A stretch of DNA of 64,000 bases from JAXMAR01 sp046350295 (lineage in GTDB: Bacteria > Planctomycetota > Planctomycetia > Gemmatales > Gemmataceae), in NCBI GenBank assembly GCA_046350295.1, contig JAXMAR010000041.1:1-64000 (forward strand), read 5' to 3'. Position numbers and translations under genes: made by a program. The notes under the pieces were generated by a model. That model did no database searches and was not told the DNA's origin. It saw only the letters and a list, made by a program, of their open reading frames with translations. This document shows positions 8,923 through 17,048 of this stretch, one piece after another (position 1 is the first letter of the stretch; every line of letters starts with the position of its first letter).

Positions 8923-10098
8923 TCACTTTTTGTATGCGGCGCGTGCCTGTTCACAAACGGTCGCGAACGCGATTCCCTTCTCCCGCGCGATCCGCGCGCA
9001 GTCCTCGAACTCCGGCGAGAACGCCTCCGCCTCCTCCTCGCGCCACGCCACCTTCCCGCGCACGGGGCCCCAGGGCGTCTCCACCATCGCCGCCTTGCGA
9101 TAGAGCTTGTCCCGCTCCATCACGACGCGCCGGATTCCCAGCGTGCCCGTCTCCCGAAAGAGGATGTCCTCCAGCAGCGCCAGGTTCGCCGGCTCCGCCA
9201 GCACGCTGAGCAGGACGCCGGGACGATTCTTCTTCATCGTGATCGCCGTCGTGTAGACGTCGAGCGCGCCGGCAGACAGAAGGCGCTCGAAGCAGTAGCC
9301 GATGACCTCCGCGGGGACATCGTCGAGGTTCGTCTCGAGCAGAACGACCGTGTCGCGTTCGACCCCGGTCAGGCTTTTCACCCCGCGGCCTTCGCCGAGC
9401 AGCACGCGCAGCACGTTCGGCTGCTCCGCGAGGTCTTTCGTCCCCGCGCCGTTGCCGATCCGCTCGATGGTCAGCGCCGGCGCGTCGACGTACTCGGGCG
9501 CCACCGTCGTCAGGATCGCCGCCCCCGTCGGCGTCGTCAGCTCCGCCTGGATGCTACAGGGCCTGAGCGGCACGCCTTTGAGCAGGGCCGCGGTCGCCGG
9601 CGTCGGCGCCGGCATCAGCCCGTGCTCGCATTTCACCATGCCGCCGCCGGTCGCCACCGGGCCGCTCGTGAACTTCTCCGCTCCGCTCAGGTCGAGGGCG
9701 ATGGCGGCGCCAACGATGTCGGCGATGCTGTCGAGCGCTCCGACCTCGTGGAAATGCACCTTCTTCAGCTCGATGCCGTGCGCCGCCGCCTCGGCTTCTC
9801 CGAGGCGGCGAAAGATGCGCAGGGCGAGATCGCGCTGCTTCTCGCTCAGCTTCCCCTGGTTGATGATCGCTTCGATGTGGTGCAGGTGCCGATGCTTGTG
9901 CTCGTGCGGCGCCTCGACCTTGACATGGGTCGCCGCGAAGCCACCTTTGCGGACCTTCTCCACCTTCAGTTCGATCGGCAAGCCGAGGGAAGCGATCCCG
10001 GCGCGCACCGGCTCGACGGGGACGCCCGCGTCGAACAGGGCGCCCAGCGTCATGTCGCCGGAGATGCCGCTGAAGGGATCGAAGTGCAGGACACGCAA
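8923..10098 (-). CDS. larC: LarC, nickel insertion protein for the nickel-pincer cofactor
   Basis: LarC inserts nickel into the pyridinium bis-thioacid mononucleotide to complete the NPN cofactor of lactate racemase and related LarA enzymes. The protein is 391 residues, full length for a single-frame LarC. The N-terminus is LRVLHFDPFSGISGDMTLGAL, followed by the histidine-rich HEHKHRHLHHIEAI, FHEVGALDSIADIVG and the C-terminal LETNLDDVPAEVIGY region. A TTG start at 10098 is preferred because AAGGAG lies 7 bp upstream and the family begins at this residue; the upstream in-frame start at 10128 has no such site. No larA, larB or larE is in the window. Confidence 0.9.
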   Translation of the reverse strand: MRVLHFDPFSGISGDMTLGALFDAGVPVEPVRAGIASLGLPIELKVEKVRKGGFAATHVKVEAPHEHKHRHLHHIEAIINQGKLSEKQRDLALRIFRRLGEAEAAAHGIELKKVHFHEVGALDSIADIVGAAIALDLSGAEKFTSGPVATGGGMVKCEHGLMPAPTPATAALLKGVPLRPCSIQAELTTPTGAAILTTVAPEYVDAPALTIERIGNGAGTKDLAEQPNVLRVLLGEGRGVKSLTGVERDTVVLLETNLDDVPAEVIGYCFERLLSAGALDVYTTAITMKKNRPGVLLSVLAEPANLALLEDILFRETGTLGIRRVVMERDKLYRKAAMVETPWGPVRGKVAWREEEAEAFSPEFEDCARIAREKGIAFATVCEQARAAYKK

Positions 10099-10149
10099 GG
10101 CCGGACTCCTTTTCCGGCCATTGTACACAAGGCTCTGGGCCGGACGCGC

Positions 10150-10665
10150 TCAATCCTCCTCGCGCCGTCGCCACACTCGGTCGTCCGGTGGACGGCGCCG
10201 GGGCGGCTCGTCATCCAGCGGTCGCGCCGTCGGCAAGTCTTCCTGGTCCCGGCGTCGCCGCGGCCGGTCGTCCTCATCCTCGCCATACGTCTCGTCGCGC
10301 CGACGCCTTCGTGGCCGATCGTCGTCGTCCTCGTCGTCGCGCGGCCTGCGCCGGCGCGGCCGATCATCGTCATCGTCATCGTCATCGGAACGTCGGCGGC
10401 GCCGCGTCGTTAGATCCTCGAGACAGCCGAGGACGATGAAGCCGATGATGGACAGGAAGCCCATCAAGCACCAGACCTCGCTGCGCCCCTTCGCCTTGGC
10501 GTAGAACGCAAGGCCGGCGATGAGAAGCACCGTGCCGGCGACCGTGAAGCCGATGCCGGCGTACGGGTTGGCCCGGTTCTGCTGCCAGAGGACGTTGCCG
10601 ACGACCTGCAGGGCGAGCCCTGGAACGCCGAGGGCGAGGCTGATGTTGTTGTAACGTGCGATCAT
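10150..10665 (-). CDS. Membrane protein with Asp/Arg-rich cytoplasmic-type tail
   Basis: A 171-residue protein. The first 85 residues hold about three hydrophobic segments (VPGLALQVVGNVLW, GIGFTVAGTVLLIAGLAFY and WCLMGFLSIIGFIVLG). The remaining half is low-complexity charged sequence built from acidic runs alternating with arginine runs, such as DDRPRRRRPRDDEDDDDRP. No known family was recognised. It sits 3 bp from the metallophosphoesterase stop on the same strand, so the two are probably co-transcribed. The plus-strand frames over this region are Ser/Arg shadows of the repeats. Confidence 0.75.
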   Translation of the reverse strand: MIARYNNISLALGVPGLALQVVGNVLWQQNRANPYAGIGFTVAGTVLLIAGLAFYAKAKGRSEVWCLMGFLSIIGFIVLGCLEDLTTRRRRRSDDDDDDDDRPRRRRPRDDEDDDDRPRRRRRDETYGEDEDDRPRRRRDQEDLPTARPLDDEPPRRRPPDDRVWRRREED

Positions 10666-10668
10666 GGC

Positions 10669-11913
10669 CTATTTCTTCAACTCCAGCACCAGCGCATTGT
10701 CCCCCGGCCGGACGGCGAACACGAGCGGCGATGTCGCTCCCTTGGCGTAGCTCGCCGGCAGCAGGTTCGGACCGGCCTTTCCACTCTTGTCCGCTCTGCG
10801 CCACGTGACGCTGACGCTGTATTCCCCAACCGCGGCCCCGTCGTCCGCCTTGTAGGTCGTCAACAGGAAGCTGCCGTCCCCCGCCACCGTCCCCTCGGCG
10901 CGCACGCCCTTGCTTCCCTTCCTCGGCTCGAACACGACCACGGCCCCCGGCGTCGGCGTCCCCTCGAAGAAGACACGCCCATGCACCGGTTGCGTCGCCT
11001 CGCGCTTGGCCGCCACGCCTCCTTCGGCGCTCTCGATGGAACGCAGGTCTTCGCGGAAAACGGAATCGAGCATGACGTGAGCGAGTACCGGTCCATCCGC
11101 CTTCATCGTGACCCAGGCGATTTCATCGAACTCGCCGCGCTCGACGCCGCGCAACCTGCTGACACCGCCGGTTGTCGCCAGTTGATAATAGTTGCGGCCG
11201 TTGCGGACGTACTTCTGGAAACGGTGCAGGTGGCCGCAAAAGACCGTGTACGGCCGGGCCCCCAGCGTTTTCTCGACCTCGCCCCAGTTGCTCTTGGCCG
11301 AATTCCAGAGCGGGCGGTGGACGAAGACGATGGTCCAGCGCACTTTGCCGTTGTCGGCGAGCGTCTTCTTGAGCCAGGCTTGCTGCTCCTTGCCGATCCC
11401 TTCACCCCCCGGCGGGTCCTCGGAGTTGAGCATCAGAAACAGGACGTTGCGATAGACGAAATGGTAGTGGCGCCGGCCCAGCTTCTCGTCCCAGAATTTC
11501 GCCGCGGACGCATTCCCCGCGTCGTGATTGCCGGCGAGATAGAAGAACGGCATCGATAGCCGGGCGATGTAGCCGTCCACTTCGTTCCACTGCTTCTCCA
11601 GCTGCGGTTTCTTGTCCGTCCCCTCGATCACGTCGCCGACGCTGACGACGAACTCCGGTTGCAGCAATTCCAGCTTCTCCATGGCCTGCGAGAAGACCTT
11701 GGCCCGATGCCCACCGGTGCGATCGCTGACGATGGCGAACTGGAAATCGTCGGTCGCGACGCCGGGTCGCAAACCGGTGAACGGATTGCGCTCCTCCCGG
11801 TCCATCACGATGACGGGCTTGAGCGTCTCTTTCTCCGGCAAGCGGGAGCCGGAAAGGGCGACGGCGCCTGCCAGCGCGGCGGCAGCGAAGAGACCGAGGA
11901 GCATTTTCTTCAT
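10669..11913 (-). CDS. Exported calcineurin-like metallophosphoesterase
   Basis: A 414-residue protein with a signal peptide (MKKMLLGLFAAAALAGAVAL). The phosphoesterase core runs from about residue 53 to 260. Metal-binding blocks are IVSDRTGG (the first D-x-H motif is in the SDRT form), VSVGDVIEG, LAGNHDAG, FVHRPLW and FCGHLHRF. Residues about 295-414 form a beta-rich carboxypeptidase-regulatory-like domain ending PGDNALVLELKK. It would act outside the cytoplasm on an unknown phosphoester. It is first in a probable two-gene unit with the charged-tail membrane protein. The larger minus frame overlapping from 11402 is a shadow of the adjacent oxidoreductase. Confidence 0.87.
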   Translation of the reverse strand: MKKMLLGLFAAAALAGAVALSGSRLPEKETLKPVIVMDREERNPFTGLRPGVATDDFQFAIVSDRTGGHRAKVFSQAMEKLELLQPEFVVSVGDVIEGTDKKPQLEKQWNEVDGYIARLSMPFFYLAGNHDAGNASAAKFWDEKLGRRHYHFVYRNVLFLMLNSEDPPGGEGIGKEQQAWLKKTLADNGKVRWTIVFVHRPLWNSAKSNWGEVEKTLGARPYTVFCGHLHRFQKYVRNGRNYYQLATTGGVSRLRGVERGEFDEIAWVTMKADGPVLAHVMLDSVFREDLRSIESAEGGVAAKREATQPVHGRVFFEGTPTPGAVVVFEPRKGSKGVRAEGTVAGDGSFLLTTYKADDGAAVGEYSVSVTWRRADKSGKAGPNLLPASYAKGATSPLVFAVRPGDNALVLELKK

Positions 11914-12010
11914 GGTCGATTCGGCGTGAGGATGGAACGTCGTTGCATTGTGCCGAGTTTCGCCGGCGCGGCAAGCAAAAAAACCGGCTTCGAATCGTTA
12001 GAATAGATGC

Positions 12011-13630
12011 GTGCCCCTCCGCGTCTCCAACCTCCGACTCGACCTCGATACCCCGGAAGAAGCCCTGCCGGAGCATGTCGCCCGCGCGCTCGGCCTGCGC
12101 CGCGCCGACGTCAACTCCTGCCGCATCCTCCGCAAAAGCCTGGATGCTCGCGTCAAGGACGCCTTCCATTTCGTCTACACGGCCGAAGTCGCGCTCGGCG
12201 ACGAGGAAGCAGCGGTCCTGCGCCGCTTCGCCAAACCGCGCGGTGAGCTGCACGTCGAGCCTTATGTCGATCGGCCCTTCGTCCTGCCGGCATCCGGCGA
12301 TCGACCCCTCGAACATCGGCCGATCATCGTCGGCTCCGGGCCCGCGGGCCTCGTCGCCGCGGTGTTTTTGGCCGACGCCGGGTACCGCCCACTTATCCTC
12401 GAGCGCGGCCGAGCCGTGCGCGAACGCATCCACGATGTGCACGCGTTCGACGCCGGTGGGTCGTTCGACCCGGAGAGCAACTACCTGTTCGGCGAAGGAG
12501 GCGCGGGCACATTCAGCGACGGCAAGCTGACGTGCCGCGGCTCCGGGCCGGAGGTGCGGCGCGTCCTCGAATTGTTCGCCGAATCGAAGGGGAAGCCGTC
12601 CGTCGTCTACGATTACCGGCCCCACTTGGGCAGCAACCGCCTCCCCGCCGTCGTCAAGGCGCTGCGGCGCCGCATCGAGGCGCACGGCGGCGAGATTCGC
12701 TTTCAATGCCGAGTGGAAGACATCGACCTGGAAACGGTGGACGGGGCGCCACGGCTGCGCGGCGTCTCGACCAACTCCGGCTACGTCCCCGCCCAGATCG
12801 TGCTCCTGGCGATCGGCCACAGCGCCCGCGACACGCTGGCGATGCTGCTGCGCCGCGGCGTGCCGATGGAGCAGAAGCCGTTTCAGATGGGCGTCCGCAT
12901 CGAGCAGCCGCAGGAGACGGTCAACCGCGTCAAGTACGGGCGCTCGCATCTGGAGGACACGCTTGGCGCCGCCGACTACAACCTGGTCGCGCATGGCCCG
13001 CATGACCTGTTCACCTTCTGCATGTGCGCCGGCGGCTACATCATCCCGAGCGTCTCCGAAGAGGGCTTCTTCTGCACGAACGGCATGAGCCTCTCCACCC
13101 GCGCCTCGCCGTTCGCCAACAGCGGCCTCGTCGTCACCATTCCAACGGACGCGTTCGGCGGCCACGACGTGCTGGCCGGTGTGCGCCTGCAGGAGACGTA
13201 TGAGAGGAAGGCCTTCGCGCTCGGTGGCGCGGAGTATCGCTGCCCGATCCAGCGCGCCGGGGATTTCCTCGCCGGTCGTGCGACGACGGATATACCCCCG
13301 TGCAGCTACCCGCGCGGCCTGGTCGCGGCGTCGATGGCGGACCTGGCGCCGCCACTCGTCCTCGACGCGCTCAAGCACGGCTTGCCGATTCTCGATCGTC
13401 GCTGGCACGGCCGCTTCTTGCGCGACGCTACGCTCGTCGGCCCCGAGTCACGCGGCAGCTGCCCGGTGCGAATCACGCGCGACGACACGACGCGGCAATC
13501 CCCCGGTATCGAAGGCTTGTACCCCGTCGGTGAAGGCGCGGGCTACGCAGGCGGCATCGTCAGCGCCGCCGTGGATGGCCTGAAATCCGCGTTAGCTGTC
13601 ATAAGCCGCTACGCGAGCCTGGAGAAGTGA
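12011..13630 (+). CDS. FAD-dependent oxidoreductase (COG2509-like)
   Basis: A 539-residue protein. An N-terminal alpha/beta domain of about 95 residues (MPLRVSNLRLDLDTPEE...) precedes the Rossmann FAD fold with the dinucleotide motif VGSGPAGLVAAVFLADAG near residue 107. Later blocks are GEGGAGTFSDGKLT, a substrate-region FSDGKL-type loop and a C-terminal GEGAGYAGGIVSAAVDGL that closes the FAD site. This matches the 'uncharacterised FAD-dependent dehydrogenase' family, whose substrate is unknown. The start is GTG at 12011; the nearby ATG at 12007 is out of frame. It is divergent from the phosphoesterase and convergent with lgt. Confidence 0.9.
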   Translation: MPLRVSNLRLDLDTPEEALPEHVARALGLRRADVNSCRILRKSLDARVKDAFHFVYTAEVALGDEEAAVLRRFAKPRGELHVEPYVDRPFVLPASGDRPLEHRPIIVGSGPAGLVAAVFLADAGYRPLILERGRAVRERIHDVHAFDAGGSFDPESNYLFGEGGAGTFSDGKLTCRGSGPEVRRVLELFAESKGKPSVVYDYRPHLGSNRLPAVVKALRRRIEAHGGEIRFQCRVEDIDLETVDGAPRLRGVSTNSGYVPAQIVLLAIGHSARDTLAMLLRRGVPMEQKPFQMGVRIEQPQETVNRVKYGRSHLEDTLGAADYNLVAHGPHDLFTFCMCAGGYIIPSVSEEGFFCTNGMSLSTRASPFANSGLVVTIPTDAFGGHDVLAGVRLQETYERKAFALGGAEYRCPIQRAGDFLAGRATTDIPPCSYPRGLVAASMADLAPPLVLDALKHGLPILDRRWHGRFLRDATLVGPESRGSCPVRITRDDTTRQSPGIEGLYPVGEGAGYAGGIVSAAVDGLKSALAVISRYASLEK

Positions 13631-13644
13631 AGTCCTCACCTTGA

Positions 13645-14760
13645 TCACACCGTACTTGGCGCCATGCTCGGCGCCGGCGGCGGCTCCGGGTCCTCCCCCT
13701 TGAGCCGGATGATGACGAACAGCACGATCGCCGCCGCCCCGATCAGGAGGCTGATGTTCTCCGACAGCGTCATGCCGAAGGCCACGGGTTTGGTGTCCGT
13801 CCGGAGCATCTCGTTCAAGAACCGGTGCATGGCGTAGCAGGCCATCCACAAGACGAGCACCATGCCGTCGCGCCGTTTGAACGGATAGTACGACAGGAGC
13901 ATGAATGTCAGGAGCGCCATGCTGATCGTCTCGTAGATCTGCGTCGGGTGCAGGCCGATGCCGCGCGGCACCACCGGTTCCACCGCTACTTCCTTGCCGT
14001 CACGCAGCACGGTCATCTGCAGCGTGTTCTGGCCCCGCGGCCACAGGCTCTGGCTGAACGCGAGGTTGAGCGTGTCGTACCCGTCGACCTTGTACGGCTC
14101 CTTCAGATCGACGCTGACGATCCTGTCTCCCTTCTTGAGCACTCCGGCGAGCGCGGAATGGGGATCGACGTCCTCGACGGTCGCCGTGCGCGGATCGGCC
14201 GTGAAGCCGGCGGCTGTCTGGTAGCCGCGCTCGGTCATGTCGAAGCGCGGGGCGGACGCGAGCGGGAAATGGATGGCCGGGCAATCGGAGCAAGCGACAT
14301 TGCCGTAGCAGCAGCCGTTCATGAGGCAGCCGAGGCGGCCGATGGCGAGGCCGAGGGCGAGGCAGGGGGCGAGGACGTCGAGCATCTTCCAGTTGGAGAT
14401 GTGGCGCTTGCGCAGGTAGAAGCGCCAGATGAAGAGATAGCCGATGAGACCGCCGAAGAACGAGCCGTAGAAGACGAGGCCGCCGTCCCAGATGGCGAAG
14501 AACTGGCCGATGGTCTGGAACTGGCTCTGGTACTGGATGTAGAAAGTCAGCCTCGCCCCAAAGATGCCGGCAAGGAAAAGCCAGACCGCGATGTCGGCGA
14601 ACGTTCCTTCGGGAATGCCTTCACGTCGCGACAGCCGCTTGGCCAGCCAGAGACAGGCCAGGAAGGCGACGAACAGCATCGTGCCATAGCCGTAGATCGG
14701 CAAATCGGGCAGCGCTTCCCAGATGGAACTGAGCCGGATGGTGAAAAGGATCTGGTGCAT
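13645..14760 (-). CDS. lgt: Prolipoprotein diacylglyceryl transferase with PDZ-like insert
   Basis: Lgt transfers a diacylglyceryl group to the lipobox cysteine of prolipoproteins in the inner membrane. The protein is 371 residues from the chosen ATG (MHQILFTIRLSS), long for the family (usually 260-300). Family blocks are GGLVFYGSFFGGLIGY, the H/R-rich LALGLAIGRLGCLMNGCCYG, GLHPTQIYE and several membrane helices. Between the GCCYG block and GIGLHPTQIYE lies about 100 residues resembling a PDZ domain (DPHSALAGVLKKGDRIVSVD, then NTLQMTVLRDGKEVAVEPVV). The insert falls in a loop predicted to face the periplasm. An in-frame upstream start at 14835 would run through an inverted repeat and is rejected. 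Confidence 0.93.
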   Translation of the reverse strand: MHQILFTIRLSSIWEALPDLPIYGYGTMLFVAFLACLWLAKRLSRREGIPEGTFADIAVWLFLAGIFGARLTFYIQYQSQFQTIGQFFAIWDGGLVFYGSFFGGLIGYLFIWRFYLRKRHISNWKMLDVLAPCLALGLAIGRLGCLMNGCCYGNVACSDCPAIHFPLASAPRFDMTERGYQTAAGFTADPRTATVEDVDPHSALAGVLKKGDRIVSVDLKEPYKVDGYDTLNLAFSQSLWPRGQNTLQMTVLRDGKEVAVEPVVPRGIGLHPTQIYETISMALLTFMLLSYYPFKRRDGMVLVLWMACYAMHRFLNEMLRTDTKPVAFGMTLSENISLLIGAAAIVLFVIIRLKGEDPEPPPAPSMAPSTV

Positions 14761-14857
14761 GTTGGTGAGTGGTGAGTGGTTATGGTGAGTGGTGGAAGAC
14801 AGCACAAGTGGTTGTGATTCGAGAACCACTACCACGCACTACTCACCACCCACCAAC
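14761..14857. repeat. Inverted repeat filling the lgt/moxR gap
   Basis: GTTGGTGAGTGGTGAGT (14761-14777) pairs with 14841-14857 at 16 of 17 positions. An inner 7-bp hairpin (AGTGGTT at 14807-14813 with AACCACT at 14824-14830) sits inside. TGGTGAG is also tandemly repeated. The whole 97-bp gap between the moxR stop and the lgt start is this structure. It could form an RNA hairpin at the end of moxR or be a dispersed repeat. Confidence 0.6.
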
Positions 14858-15847
14858 CTACGGCGCCTTCAGGCGATCGAAGATTTTCTTCAGGAGCTGC
14901 TCGCTCGTGATCTCCTCCGCTTCCGCCTCGTACGAGAGGCTGAGGCGATGCCGCAAGACGTCGTAGCCGATCGCCTTGATGTCCTCCGGCGTCACGAAGC
15001 CGCGACCGGCGAGGAAAGCGTGACCGCGCGCGGCCCGACTCAGGTAGATCGTGGCCCGCGGGCTGGCCCCGTACTGGATATACGAGCCGATATCGAGGCC
15101 GTGTTCGCTTGGCTTCCGCGTCGCGTGGACAATATCGACGATGTAGCGCTTGATTCGCTCATCCATGTAAATGTTGTCGATCACTTGCCGCAAGGCCAGA
15201 ATCTTCTCGCCGGAGAGGACGGGGCTCACCTCCAGGTCCGGATCGATGGCGGCCATGCGGTCGAGGATCTTCAATTCCTCGTCCCGGGCCGGATAATCGA
15301 GCTTCAGCTTGAGCATGAAGCGGTCGACCTGGGCCTCGGGCAAGGGATAGGTCCCTTCCTGCTCGATCGGGTTCTGCGTCGCCAGAACGAGGAACGGCTT
15401 CTCCAGGGTGTAGCTGGTATCGCCGATGGTGACCTGCTGCTCCTGCATCGCCTCCAGGAGGGCGCTCTGGACCTTGGCGGGGGCGCGGTTGATCTCGTCG
15501 GCGAGGACGAAGTTGGCGAAGACCGGCCCCTTCTTGACGCTGAACTCGCCGGAGCGCGGATTGTAGACCTGGGTGCCGATGACATCGGCGGGCAACAGAT
15601 CGGGCGTGAACTGGATGCGATGAAAGGAGAGGTGCAGGCTGCGAGCGAGGGTGCGGACGGCCAGGGTCTTGGCCAGGCCGGGGACGCCTTCGACGAGGAT
15701 GTGACCGCCGGCGAGAAGTCCGATGAGTAACCGCTCGACCATGTCGCGCTGGCCGATGATGACCCGGCCGATCTCGGCGAAGACGGGTTCGAGCCAGGCG
15801 CGGTGTTCCGCGATCACACGTTCTCGATCGGACGCGCCTTCGGCCAT
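14858..15847 (-). CDS. MoxR-family AAA+ ATPase
   Basis: A 329-residue ATPase, normal length for MoxR. Walker A is GVPGLAKT (about residues 55-62), Walker B VLADEINRAP (about residues 114-123), sensor 1 region VLATQNPIEQEGTYPLPEAQVDRF, and the C-terminal lid YGASPRATIYLSRAARGHAFLAGR. MoxR proteins act as chaperones for metal or cofactor loading or complex assembly, normally beside DUF58/von Willebrand partners; those partners are not adjacent here. The start ATG has an AAGGAG site upstream. It precedes lgt on the same strand. Confidence 0.93.
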   Translation of the reverse strand: MAEGASDRERVIAEHRAWLEPVFAEIGRVIIGQRDMVERLLIGLLAGGHILVEGVPGLAKTLAVRTLARSLHLSFHRIQFTPDLLPADVIGTQVYNPRSGEFSVKKGPVFANFVLADEINRAPAKVQSALLEAMQEQQVTIGDTSYTLEKPFLVLATQNPIEQEGTYPLPEAQVDRFMLKLKLDYPARDEELKILDRMAAIDPDLEVSPVLSGEKILALRQVIDNIYMDERIKRYIVDIVHATRKPSEHGLDIGSYIQYGASPRATIYLSRAARGHAFLAGRGFVTPEDIKAIGYDVLRHRLSLSYEAEAEEITSEQLLKKIFDRLKAP

Positions 15848-15913
15848 CGGGGACGAACTCCTTTCTCTCGGTTATAATAGCGAAAAACCGCGTCCCAACG
15901 AAAGCGCGACCCC

Positions 15914-16705
15914 ATGCGTCCGAACGCCGCCAAGCAACTCCTTCGCGCCGGCAAGCCGTCCGTCGGTACCTGGCTTTCCCTCGGCAGCATCACCGCCTCG
16001 CGCTTCCTGGCGCGCGTCGGCTTCAGCTGGCTCACGGTCGATATCGAACACAGCCTCGTCGACTGGGAGACGGCGACCCACATGTTCGCCGCCATCGCCG
16101 AGGGGGGCTGCGTCGCCCTGGCCCGCGTCCCCGCCAACCGGCATGACCACATCAAGCGGGTGCTCGACAACGGCGCCCACGGCGTCGTCGTCCCGATGGT
16201 CAACAGCCGCCAGGAGGCTGAGGAGGCCGTCGCCGCCATGCTCTATCCGCCCCACGGCAACCGCTCGGTCGGCGGCAGCGTCCACGCCCTCAACTTCGCC
16301 GCCACGCCGCAGGACTACTACGCCCGCGCCAACGACGAGTTGCTCAAGGTCATCCAGTGCGAGCACATCCAGGCCGTCGAAAACGCCGACGCCATCTTCT
16401 CCGTCCCCGGCATCGACGCCATCTTCGTCGGCCCCAACGATCTCGCCGCCAGCATGCGTTCGAAGGACAACAAGCCGCCGAGCGCTCAAGCCACCAAGGA
16501 AGCGATGGACCACATCCTGAAGACCTGCAAGAAGCACAAGGTGCCCGCCGGCCTGCACTGCTACTCGGCCGAGGAGGCGCTGACGCGCATCGAGGAAGGC
16601 TGGCAATTCATCGCCATCGGCAGCGAGCTGCGCATGATGCTGACGGCGGCGGGGGCGGAGATCAAGAAGCTGGGCAGCGTCGCGACGACGCTGGCGAATT
16701 ATTGA
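15914..16705 (+). CDS. HpcH/HpaI-family class II aldolase
   Basis: A 263-residue TIM-barrel protein of the 2-keto-3-deoxy aldolase/2,4-dihydroxyhept-2-enedioate aldolase family. Seen are GTWLSLGS, the DIEHS motif (FSWLTVDIEHSLVD), NGAHGVVVPMVNS, the HGNRSVGG phosphate-binding type loop, IQCEHIQAVEN (metal-binding glutamate) and VDAIFVGPNDL-type IDAIFVGPNDLAAS. The family performs reversible, metal-dependent cleavage of 2-keto-3-deoxy acids into pyruvate and an aldehyde. It is a single gene, divergent from moxR. The substrate cannot be assigned. Confidence 0.9.
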   Translation: MRPNAAKQLLRAGKPSVGTWLSLGSITASRFLARVGFSWLTVDIEHSLVDWETATHMFAAIAEGGCVALARVPANRHDHIKRVLDNGAHGVVVPMVNSRQEAEEAVAAMLYPPHGNRSVGGSVHALNFAATPQDYYARANDELLKVIQCEHIQAVENADAIFSVPGIDAIFVGPNDLAASMRSKDNKPPSAQATKEAMDHILKTCKKHKVPAGLHCYSAEEALTRIEEGWQFIAIGSELRMMLTAAGAEIKKLGSVATTLANY

Positions 16706-17048
16706 GAACACTCTGCCACAGAACTCACAAAGAAGCGTGCGCCCGGGCTTTTCCTCTCGGATCAAGAACGCCCTGCGGAATCAACCTTGGTTGCGGGAGA
16801 ATTTGTGGTGGCGCTTAGGCGCGCTGGTTTTCGTCGCACAGGTGGCGAAAAGGAAGTGTGGATTGGATTGTTGTGGACGCGGCGGAAGATGCTGTGACGA
16901 CGTTGGTTATGACTGGCGTCGGATGTTAGTGGGTGATACGGCGCAGTGAGTCGCTGTGTGTGCGACGAGATGAGACGAAAGCGGGCGGATCGCGTCGCTC
17001 TTTCCTCCGTGGTCTTCTGTGCCCTTCCGTGGCTGATATCAAGCCGCC
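16706..17048. other. Intergenic stretch with no gene; contains a CCGTGG-type repeat
   Basis: No convincing coding frame is present; the 96-codon minus frame here is Arg/His/Ser-rich and lacks family features. At 17001-17033 the sequence TCCGTGGTCTTCTGTG followed by CCCTTCCGTGG has a roughly 10-bp period, resembling the short ACCACGGA/CACAGA repeats scattered in many planctomycete genomes. The stretch separates the aldolase from the tail of the exopolysaccharide operon. Confidence 0.5.

Noticed and set aside
11402..13408. 668-codon minus-strand frame
   Set aside because: Covers the FAD oxidoreductase on the opposite strand and part of the phosphoesterase in another frame; low-complexity composition.
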